In this document: piece after piece, positions 33,885 to 39,569 of the stretch | Position numbering within the stretch: the stretch's first letter is position 1 | Layout: every line of letters begins with the position of its first letter | DNA from: Erysipelotrichia bacterium | Lineage (GTDB): Bacteria; Bacillota_I; Bacilli_A; Erysipelotrichales; Erysipelotrichaceae | Direction of reading: 5' to 3' | Assembly (NCBI GenBank): GCA_018333955.1 | Contig: JAGXSD010000020.1 | Coordinates: 1 to 39,569, forward strand | Length of the DNA: 39,569 nucleotides | Program-made: the position numbers and the translations under genes | Notes under the pieces: generated by a model | Databases searched by the model: none | Seen by the model: only the letters and a program-made list of their open reading frames with translations | What the model was told of the DNA's origin: nothing

Positions 33885-33913
33885 ATTATAGATAAAAGAA
33901 TCAGATAATTCAA
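33885..33913 (-). promoter_or_regulatory. Promoter of the GGDEF gene
   Basis: On the minus strand TTGAAT (33913-33908), 17 bases, TATAAT (33890-33885), giving an AT-rich leader of about 85 nt. The 260-base gap at 33796-34055 holds only this promoter, the leader and the terminator at 34022-34052. Confidence 0.75.
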
Positions 33914-34021
33914 CGCAATTATGTATCATTTTATCAATCTAAACAAATATCTCGTTTTTCATTTAACTAAATCGATTAACCACGTAAATATTGTCCCACT
34001 CACAGATAAGAATATTATTAA

Positions 34022-34052
34022 AGAAAATAAAAATGAGCAAAATTTGCTCATT
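34022..34052 (-). terminator. Terminator of the Mn-riboswitch-controlled transporter gene
   Basis: On the minus strand AATGAGC/GCTCATT with an A/T-rich loop followed by TTTTATTTTC, 4 bases after the stop codon. Confidence 0.88.
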
Positions 34053-34055
34053 AAC

Positions 34056-35330
34056 TTAGACACTATAGATCAACCAAATCGTAATATATCCAATAAGCAC
34101 CGCCACAAGAGTGATCGGAACTCCAATTTTCATGAATGTGGTGGCTTTCACGTGTTCATTATTTTGTCTTAAAATTCCTAATGCTGTGACATTTGCGGAA
34201 GCACCTAATGGTGATAGATTCCCACCTAATGTTGCCCCCATGAGTAATCCAAAATAAAACAGATTAGGATCGACAGCCATTTGAGAAGCAATTAAACTGA
34301 CCACAGGAAGCATACTTGCAACATATGGAATATTATCAATAAAGGCCGAGAATATGACCGAACTCCACACGAGAAGACTATACATCAAGAATATATTGTT
34401 AGATCCAATCGATAAGAACCATTGGCTTAAGGCATATATCACTCCTGTCGCATTAAGCCCTCCAATCATAATAAATAGTCCTGTTAGAAGTGCTAATGTA
34501 AAGTAATCAATATTAATGATGTGTTGTTTAAAATTAGTCCATGATTTCTGTTTAAAACTCATGATGATATTCCCAATCACAAACAAACCTAACACAATTG
34601 CTCCACTTGAATAAGATGGTGAATTCTCAATAAACGAGTTAATCATTAAAAGCACAAGCATGAGACCAAGTAATACTGATGGTATATAACTCTTTATGGT
34701 GGTCGTTTCACTTGAATGAGTGGCTTGCGTATATGACTTTAATAATTGAATCAATAATAACGCTGCTCCAAGAGTTCCAAATTGAATAATCCAAAACATC
34801 CCAATCTCTCCATTAACGAAGAAGAAATCAAAAAATGATAACTTTGCGAATTCTCCAAGTAGAATCGATGTGGTATCACCGACAAGGGTTGCTGCTCCTT
34901 GTAAGTTTGAAAATATGGCTATGGAGATCATACCCACCACTGGTGAGATATTGACTTTCTTTGAAAAAGAAAGAACGAGTGGGGCAATCATGAGAACAGT
35001 GGCCACATTATCCACAAAAGCTGAAATAAGTCCCGCAAATACACTTAAAGCCACAATGGTCCAACGCACATTCGGCATTTTTTCTATAAGTACATCCGCA
35101 AGATAAGCAGGCATATTAGATTCAATGAGTAAAGACACTAACCCCATCGTCCCCGCCAACATCATAAGGGCGTTCCATTGGATAGAACCGATGACTTGGT
35201 TTAAAGGAATGAGTCCTAGAACAATAAATACTAAGGCAAAACTTAAGGATGTGATGGCTCGTTTATGAGGGAATAGGAAAAGAATGATGTAATTTATGAT
35301 AAATAGAATGATAGCTAAGATTGCGCTCAT
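34056..35330 (-). CDS. ArsB/NhaD/SLC13-type ion transporter under a Mn2+ riboswitch
   Basis: 424 residues, about eleven membrane helices, ion transporter superfamily. Two inverted-repeat signature sites are visible: FVDNVATVLMIAPLV with NLQGAATLVGDTTS in the first half, FIDNIPYVASMLPVV with GGNLSPLGASANVTALG in the second. Members move arsenite, Na+/H+, citrate or other anions; the sequence does not decide. A yybP-ykoY Mn2+ riboswitch in the leader suggests Mn2+ efflux or tolerance. AGGAGG is just before ATG 35330; a longer frame would run into the leader. It is monocistronic between terminators. Confidence 0.85.
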   Translation of the reverse strand: MSAILAIILFIINYIILFLFPHKRAITSLSFALVFIVLGLIPLNQVIGSIQWNALMMLAGTMGLVSLLIESNMPAYLADVLIEKMPNVRWTIVALSVFAGLISAFVDNVATVLMIAPLVLSFSKKVNISPVVGMISIAIFSNLQGAATLVGDTTSILLGEFAKLSFFDFFFVNGEIGMFWIIQFGTLGAALLLIQLLKSYTQATHSSETTTIKSYIPSVLLGLMLVLLMINSFIENSPSYSSGAIVLGLFVIGNIIMSFKQKSWTNFKQHIINIDYFTLALLTGLFIMIGGLNATGVIYALSQWFLSIGSNNIFLMYSLLVWSSVIFSAFIDNIPYVASMLPVVSLIASQMAVDPNLFYFGLLMGATLGGNLSPLGASANVTALGILRQNNEHVKATTFMKIGVPITLVAVLIGYITIWLIYSV

Positions 35331-35346
35331 AAGCCTCCTGTGGGGT

Positions 35347-35384
35347 AAAATAAAAGACTCTTCACCCATAAGTGTAAAAGTCTT
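35347..35384 (-). terminator. Riboswitch expression-platform terminator
   Basis: On the minus strand AAGACTTTT-A-CAC / GTG-AAGAGTCTT forms a 12-bp stem with one bulge and a 6-base loop, followed by TTTTATTTT. Its 5' arm uses GAC-TTTT, the 3' end of the aptamer, so the two folds exclude each other and ligand binding should turn the gene on. Confidence 0.85.
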
Positions 35385-35468
35385 GCGTGTCTTTCGATCA
35401 ATGGACCGGGCTTATGCCGTGTTGACGATCCCATTGCCAGGATTTAACCTAGTGCTACTCCCTAATAC
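35376..35468 (-). ncRNA. yybP-ykoY manganese riboswitch aptamer
   Basis: The minus-strand leader contains the conserved elements in order: GGGAGTAGC (35462-35454), a short hairpin (ACTAGG/CCTGG-like), ATCGTCAACACGG (35429-35417 region), a GCC/GGTCC arm, and GCAAGACTTTT at the 3' end (35386-35376). These match the Mn2+-sensing yybP-ykoY aptamer, whose known examples carry GGGGAGUAGC, GUCGUCAA and GCAAGACCUUU. Ligand-on behaviour is expected from the overlapping terminator. Confidence 0.87.
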
Positions 35469-35474
35469 GAGATG

Positions 35475-35503
35475 ATTATAGAGTGAAACCATTTCTCTGT
35501 CAA
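35475..35503 (-). promoter_or_regulatory. Consensus promoter of the Mn riboswitch transporter
   Basis: On the minus strand TTGACA (35503-35498), 17 bases, TATAAT (35480-35475): full sigma-A consensus, 10 bases after the stop of the DUF2804 gene. As with the T-box operon, a strong constitutive promoter is paired with attenuation. Confidence 0.9.
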
Positions 35504-35512
35504 CACAAATCA

Positions 35513-36541
35513 TTACCAAGCATTTTTTACTTTCTCCGCAAAGCCAAATAGCTTTTCAATATGAAGTATTTGTCCATCATCAAGAATCACTGAACCACTA
35601 AAATAACCAAAAACTTGGTGTTGATTTGAATACAATAATCCGAAGTTTGTAAGTGAGTTGCGATCAAGTACAGGAGTGAAATCCATATTAAATCGTCCAT
35701 CATCACTTGTGAACGTCCAAGGTTGAAGATAGTCTTCTTGATTATGCTTCATAGGAATGTTAAAGATAACCTGTGATAGTTTATGAGCCTTTCCTTGATA
35801 AATCACCATATTCTCACTTGCTTTTGAGGTATCTCCAAATCCATATCCAATATTAAACCCAATACTATGATTTTGATGAAGTCCCGAAGCACTTCCCCAA
35901 TACCATGTGTTCTTATAAGTCCAAACTCCTCTTCCCCAATCTAGAACACCAAATGAATTTGTAGGTTGAAATCGAATGACATTATGACCTAGTGATAATG
36001 AACCTTCGACTCTGAAACAATTAATCTTTTGATTATAGTAAAAGTATTTTGGAGTACTAAATGGAGTTGCAATGGCCATACTTTCCTGTGGTTCACTAGA
36101 AACTATAAGTCTTCCTACTAAATCTTTCTTATCTTTAAATTGATTGATTCTTAAATCAATAAGACGTTGTCCATCTTTATGAATGATTTCAATTTGATAG
36201 TCTTTATAAACATATCTTAAATCACCATAATGTGGCGATGATGGTAGTCTTTTATTACCAAGTGTGAACCATTGCATGAATTCTTTTGTGGTATAGGTTC
36301 TGTTTTTAAAGTCAAACACCGTAATAGCATCTAATCCCATATAACTATTGTCTGCAATGGTTAATGCCAGCCCATATTCATCATTGCCTAGGAAATAATA
36401 ATCCCATTCTTTTATTCTTAAAAATGAAGCCTTAATCATAGAGCGATCATAACTTAGTGAATGATGAGTATCATAACCTGCTTCAATAAGGTGACCTTCT
36501 GAATCAAGTAGTGGATGTGATGAGTTAATTTTGTGTTGCAT
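35513..36541 (-). CDS. DUF2804 family protein
   Basis: 342 residues, soluble, rich in aromatic residues and beta strands. Matches the DUF2804 family: WDYYFLGNDEYGLALTIAD near residue 45, GVLDWGRGVWTYKNTWYWGS near 200, and GFNIGYGFGDTSKASENMV. The function of the family is not established; a lipocalin-like (AttH/CrtC) fold is thought likely. ATG 36541. It is separated by 49 bases from the repair gene upstream, with no terminator between, so the two may share a transcript. Confidence 0.87.
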   Translation of the reverse strand: MQHKINSSHPLLDSEGHLIEAGYDTHHSLSYDRSMIKASFLRIKEWDYYFLGNDEYGLALTIADNSYMGLDAITVFDFKNRTYTTKEFMQWFTLGNKRLPSSPHYGDLRYVYKDYQIEIIHKDGQRLIDLRINQFKDKKDLVGRLIVSSEPQESMAIATPFSTPKYFYYNQKINCFRVEGSLSLGHNVIRFQPTNSFGVLDWGRGVWTYKNTWYWGSASGLHQNHSIGFNIGYGFGDTSKASENMVIYQGKAHKLSQVIFNIPMKHNQEDYLQPWTFTSDDGRFNMDFTPVLDRNSLTNFGLLYSNQHQVFGYFSGSVILDDGQILHIEKLFGFAEKVKNAW

Positions 36542-36590
36542 AATGTGTCCTTATTTTTTAATCAATATTTAATATATTCATTTCTAATCT

Positions 36591-37265
36591 TTAGATTCTC
36601 ATTGTCTTAAGTTTAACTTTAGTTTCTTGCGGTATACGATATGATTCAATCATCTTTTGAATTGCTTTATTATGGGTCCAAGGATCTACTGATTTTTCCT
36701 CTAATATACGAAACGCTTGATCAGGATACTTAACCATAACTTCACATAGTGCCCATGCTTTCCCCATTTTAGCATAATATCCAGGATGATGAAGTTGAGT
36801 CATCAATTCAATCGCTTCTTCAACACTTTCATCTCTTAACAAATGCGATAAAGCAACTACACAAATCATTCTTTCAATATACTCATCATTAGAATCCATA
36901 TATGTCTTCAATAAATCTAATACTTTAAACGGATATTTCCTGGTGATTATTAGTCTTTGACACAATGAATCAATGACACTCCACTCTTTCGCAACTTTTA
37001 AAAGTTCCTTGAAGTAATGAATAGCTTGATCAATATCTTTTAAAGAACCTATAACATAGGTTTGTAATATCTCTAGTTCATAAATTGAAAAGTTATTGGA
37101 CTCAAGAAACTCAATTGGATTTGATCTAATAATAATCTTAGATACTTCCTTTAGCTTAGGATAACTAATTCCATAAGTTGGTTTTCTTGGAGGTTGATAA
37201 ATTAATTTCGAAGGATGAGGAATAACATGTTGTTGGAGATAGTTTAAAACTTCATCTTGTGTCAT
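36591..37265 (-). CDS. DNA alkylation repair protein (AlkD-like, HEAT repeats)
   Basis: 224 residues of helical repeats, AlkD/AlkC superfamily (DNA glycosylases that remove bulky or cationic alkyl bases, such as 3-methyladenine, without base flipping). Family segments: YGISYPKLKEVSK, EWSVIDSLCQRL, YYAKMGKAWALCEVMVKYPD and DPWTHNKAIQKMIESYRI. The Asp in the VIDSLCQ region and the aligned Trp are the kind of residues used by AlkD. TGATACAAT (extended -10) lies on the minus strand at about 37302-37294. Confidence 0.88.
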   Translation of the reverse strand: MTQDEVLNYLQQHVIPHPSKLIYQPPRKPTYGISYPKLKEVSKIIIRSNPIEFLESNNFSIYELEILQTYVIGSLKDIDQAIHYFKELLKVAKEWSVIDSLCQRLIITRKYPFKVLDLLKTYMDSNDEYIERMICVVALSHLLRDESVEEAIELMTQLHHPGYYAKMGKAWALCEVMVKYPDQAFRILEEKSVDPWTHNKAIQKMIESYRIPQETKVKLKTMRI

Positions 37266-37387
37266 AGGTGATCCTCTTTTATACCATCATTGTATCATGG
37301 TATGAGATACTGAATGATATTGCTTGGAAAAAATGAGTATACGATGAAGGTAATCTTTATTCTAATAAAAGAAGCAACACTTGTTAG

Positions 37388-37396
37388 TGCTATAAT
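37388..37396 (+). promoter_or_regulatory. Extended -10 promoter of ppk2
   Basis: TGCTATAAT, with TATAAT at 37391-37396, 34 bases before the ATG. The -35 at the expected distance is poor (AAAGAA), in keeping with an extended -10 promoter. AGGAGG lies just before the start. Confidence 0.65.
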
Positions 37397-37429
37397 TAAA
37401 CTAATTAATCATCCACTAGGAGGTTCATC

Positions 37430-38293
37430 ATGAACATTAATGATTTCCGTTTTGATGGAAGCAAGCCATTTAAGGTTAATGAATTTAATACTAAACAAGA
37501 AGGGAACTTCAAAAAACGATCAGAAGCTGAAGATTTGCGTGATAATCATATTAATGACCTTCAAGGTCTTCAAGAAAAGCTTTATGCAGAAGGGAAAGAA
37601 GGAGTATTAATCATTTTTCAAGCCATGGATGCCGCCGGGAAAGATGGTTCAGTTAAATATGTTATGAGTGGTGTTAATCCTGCAGGGGTCTCAGTTCATA
37701 ATTTTAAGGTTCCTTCTAGTGAGGAACTTGCGCATGATTATTTATGGCGAGCAATGAAAGTTGCTCCACAACGTGGAATGATAACTATTTTTAATCGCTC
37801 ATATTATGAGGATGTTCTTGTGGTGAAGGTACATAATTTACATAAGAAAACATCACTTCCTGAGCGAGTTCTTACAGACGATATTTTTAATGATCGTTAT
37901 GAACAAATCAAAAATTATGAAAAGCATCTTCATGAGAATGGGTTCAGAATTATTAAGATATTCCTTAATATCTCTAAACAGGAACAAAAAAAGCAATTTC
38001 TACAACGCATTGATGATCCAAGTAAGAATTGGAAGTTTAGTGATGGTGATATAGTGGAGCGTGGTTACTGGGATAAATACATGCATGCTTATGAAGATGC
38101 GATTAATGCGACTGCAACTAAAGATTGTCCATGGTATGTTGTGCCTTCCGATAAAAAATGGTTCGCTAGAGCACTTATTGCAGAGATAGTGGTGAGTACA
38201 TTAGAATCTATTAATCCTCAGTATCCTGAGGTAAGCGAAGAAAGAAAATTAAAGCTTAAAGAATTTAGGGACATATTGATGAGTGAGGAATAA
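37430..38293 (+). CDS. ppk2: PPK2-family polyphosphate:nucleotide phosphotransferase
   Basis: Uses inorganic polyphosphate to phosphorylate nucleoside mono- or diphosphates, or the reverse. 287 residues, single PPK2 domain. Walker A is in FQAMDAAGKDGSVK (residues about 63-76), then VNPAGVSVHNFKVPS, and Walker B in GMITIFNRSYYEDVLV; WKFSDGDIVERGYWDKYMHAYE is a further family segment in the lid region. Single-domain proteins of this length often use AMP or ADP; the class cannot be assigned with certainty. No exopolyphosphatase or ppk1 lies nearby. Confidence 0.92.
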   Translation: MNINDFRFDGSKPFKVNEFNTKQEGNFKKRSEAEDLRDNHINDLQGLQEKLYAEGKEGVLIIFQAMDAAGKDGSVKYVMSGVNPAGVSVHNFKVPSSEELAHDYLWRAMKVAPQRGMITIFNRSYYEDVLVVKVHNLHKKTSLPERVLTDDIFNDRYEQIKNYEKHLHENGFRIIKIFLNISKQEQKKQFLQRIDDPSKNWKFSDGDIVERGYWDKYMHAYEDAINATATKDCPWYVVPSDKKWFARALIAEIVVSTLESINPQYPEVSEERKLKLKEFRDILMSEE

Positions 38294-38327
38294 TCTCACT
38301 TCTATACTTATTACAACTAATAGAGAG

Positions 38328-38357
38328 AAAAGACAACCATAGTTTGGTTGTCTTTAC
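38328..38357. terminator. Bidirectional terminator between ppk2 and the PASTA gene
   Basis: AAAGACAACCA / TGGTTGTCTTT with a short loop and A/T-rich flanks. It overlaps the last codons of the minus-strand PASTA gene. Confidence 0.85.
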
Positions 38358-39133
38358 TTAGATTCTTCAGATTTTTTCTTTTTCTTTCCTAAAGTTTTTC
38401 CAATTTTTGAAGAAATGCTTTTCTTTGCATTTGCTGTGTTTTCGCTTATTCCCTTCGCAACATTGGAAGTCACTTTATTTATTTTACCAAGCATTTCTTT
38501 CTTATTCTTTTCTTTTTCACTTAGTATTAATCGACTCTGTGTAATGATTTCATCATTAACGTAGTAGACTAGAATTCGAGCTCCTGTTTTTAGCTTTGAA
38601 CCAACTCTTGATCCATTTGGATATGTTAATCTTGTAACTTGTCCATCTTCTTTTTTCACAAAATGGATATTAGGTTGTTCAATTTTCTCATATATTCTTA
38701 ACCCTAAACTTTCAAGTTCAGTTCTTGCTTCATAGATGTTCAGTCCAATCACCTTAGGTGCTTTGAACTCATAGATGACACTACTTAACATTTTCTTGCT
38801 TTTCTCAATAACCTCATTGGTTAGATAGTATACTTTTATGGTTGTTCCAGGTTTAACTTTGGTACCAAATCGAGGTTCAGCTAACACAACCTCAAATTCA
38901 CTTCCTTCAACGTAAGATATGTTGGGTCTAGCAATCGCAACCGTTGGAACTAGTTTAAGTTCATCTTTTAAAACACGTAATGCTTCTTCAAGCAAAACAT
39001 CCTTTAAATCAGGAACTTTAATTAAAGATTTTTGTTGTTCATAAATATCATTCCCAAGTTTCATCCCAATTTCAATAGCTTCTGGCATCATTATCTCAGC
39101 AGCTTTCTTAAATAGTTTACTCTTTACTCCCAT
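38354..39133 (-). CDS. Cytosolic-looking protein with two PASTA domains
   Basis: 259 residues. Two PASTA units are recognisable: about 38-107 (VPDLKDVLLEEALRVL to GTTIKVYYLTNE) and about 122-193 (APKVIGLNIYEARTEL to GARILVYYVNDE). PASTA domains normally sit outside the cell on PrkC-type kinases or PBPs and bind cell-wall fragments, but here there is no kinase, no signal peptide and no clear membrane helix. The N-terminus is an amphipathic helix and the C-terminal tail is Lys-rich (GKTLGKKKKKSEE). Start ATG 39133 follows GGGAG. Function unknown. Confidence 0.78.
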   Translation of the reverse strand: MGVKSKLFKKAAEIMMPEAIEIGMKLGNDIYEQQKSLIKVPDLKDVLLEEALRVLKDELKLVPTVAIARPNISYVEGSEFEVVLAEPRFGTKVKPGTTIKVYYLTNEVIEKSKKMLSSVIYEFKAPKVIGLNIYEARTELESLGLRIYEKIEQPNIHFVKKEDGQVTRLTYPNGSRVGSKLKTGARILVYYVNDEIITQSRLILSEKEKNKKEMLGKINKVTSNVAKGISENTANAKKSISSKIGKTLGKKKKKSEESK

Positions 39134-39145
39134 AGAATCTCCCTT

Positions 39146-39263
39146 TTAAGAATGTGATTTCTTAGTTTGTAATTCAATCATATCATCATTTACATTATTA
39201 CATAGAATATGTTTAATTTTCTCTATATTGATAAACAAGAAATAGTAACCAAAGATTATTAGA
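39146..39263 (-). pseudogene. C-terminal remnant of a membrane protein cut by the IS256 element
   Basis: The frame ending at 39146 encodes a hydrophobic stretch (YLIIFGYYFLFINIEK) and a polar tail (DDMIELQTKKSHS), like the end of a small membrane protein. Upstream the frame runs into the IS256 terminal region (beyond about 39264) and starts at an ATG there, so the first 25 or so residues of the 65-residue open frame are IS-derived. The original 5' part is not in the window. It is 12 bases from the PASTA gene start, so it was probably in the same operon. Confidence 0.45.
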
Positions 39264-39348
39264 TAGAGTCCGTATAATTGTGTAAAAGTAAAAAGGCCAT
39301 AGAAGTCTGCTATTATGTTAGTAACGACACCACATAAGGACAAATTCT
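39264..39348 (+). repeat. Probable left end of the IS256-family element
   Basis: TAGAGTCCGTATAATTGTGT at 39264-39283 and the A-rich, GGCC-containing stretch after it resemble the terminal inverted repeat and short leader of IS256-family elements. The exact first base is uncertain because the right end is outside the window. Confidence 0.5.
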
Positions 39349-39569
39349 ATGACCCAAATCAATCTTAATTTAAATATGGAACAGATTCAAGACATCATTT
39401 CAAATAGTGGTGCAAATTCTCTTGCGAAACAAATGTTAACGACGATTTTCAACCAACTGATGGAAAAAGAACGCGATGATTATATCCAAGTCGATACCTA
39501 TTCTCGAGAAGAACATCGCAACTCATCAAGAAATGGGTATTATGAACGAAGTTATTCAACTCGCATTGG
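39349..39569 (+). mobile_element. IS256-family (mutator-type) transposase, N-terminal part (cut by window edge)
   Basis: ATG 39349 begins a frame open to the window end (73 codons). The sequence has the IS256-family N-terminal pattern: a helix ending QMLTTIFNQLMEKERDDYI, then YSREEHRNSSRNGYYERSY, which matches the (R)xxxRNGYY/R motif at the start of mutator-type transposases. The catalytic DDE residues lie beyond the edge. AAGGA is 8 bases before the ATG. Confidence 0.9.

Noticed and set aside
1-39569. CRISPR arrays, tRNA or rRNA genes, replication origin
   Set aside because: No spaced repeat arrays, no cloverleaf-like sequences and no DnaA-box clusters were seen on reading.

Overview
The window looks like chromosomal DNA of a low-GC member of the Bacillota. 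The genes are tightly packed, AGGAGG-type ribosome binding sites are common, and promoters are of the TTGACA-17-TATAAT type. TGA is used as a stop codon (many ATGA overlaps), so this is not a code-4 mollicute. Lysine, Met T-box and Mn leader RNAs, a methionine-regulated ECF transporter, an archaeal-type PEP carboxylase and a coenzyme A-disulfide-reductase-like fusion would suit Erysipelotrichia or related Bacilli, but the exact taxon is a guess. An insertion sequence cuts each edge: the 3' end of an IS30-family transposase on the left and the 5' end of an IS256-family transposase on the right.

Layout. 2-4750 (+): IS30 remnant, a three-gene ABC-2 exporter whose ATPase has lost its 5' end to the IS, an alpha/beta hydrolase, a DUF4287/DUF5655 protein and a VOC protein. 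4764-12690 (-): an eight-gene diaminopimelate/lysine operon (lysA-lysC-dapF-asd-dapA-dapB-dapH-deacetylase), almost all joined by 4-bp ATGA overlaps, behind a lysine riboswitch and a terminator. 12708-17770 (-): a methionine T-box leader, then an ECF transporter (S component, fused double ATPase, T component) and two tandem SAM hydrolase-family (DUF62) paralogues, the second lacking the catalytic His. 17878-20990 (+): a four-helix membrane protein with a CTPC motif and a four-part sulfur-handling fusion (CoA-disulfide-reductase-like, rhodanese, TusA, DsrE). 21157-22224 (+): a Fic protein. 22371-26250 (-): a Na+-NQR-like operon nqrBCDEF without nqrA. 26343-28694 (-): a polar amino-acid ABC importer. 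28695-32149 (-): a divergent ADP-ribosylglycohydrolase, PEP carboxylase and a luciferase-like flavin oxidoreductase. 32242-33913 (-): a membrane diguanylate cyclase. 34056-35503 (-): an ArsB/NhaD-type transporter behind a yybP-ykoY (Mn2+) riboswitch with its own terminator. 35513-37265 (-): a DUF2804 protein and an AlkD-like repair protein. 37430-38293 (+): PPK2 polyphosphate kinase. 38354-39133 (-): a PASTA-domain protein. Then a gene fragment and the IS256 end.

How the parts connect. PEP carboxylase makes oxaloacetate, the precursor of the aspartate that the lysine operon converts to diaminopimelate and lysine by the acetylase branch; the aminotransferase of that branch is not in the window. 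The methionine operon pairs uptake of a methionine-related compound with enzymes that would split SAM to adenosine and methionine. The sulfur fusion and the NQR-like complex suggest anaerobic redox metabolism and ion-coupled electron transfer; TGTGA/TCACA-type inverted repeats lie at both promoters. The points I would look at first are the Mn2+ riboswitch on a transporter not of a classical Mn-exporter family, the unequal DUF62 pair, and the NQR-like complex without its usual quinone subunit.
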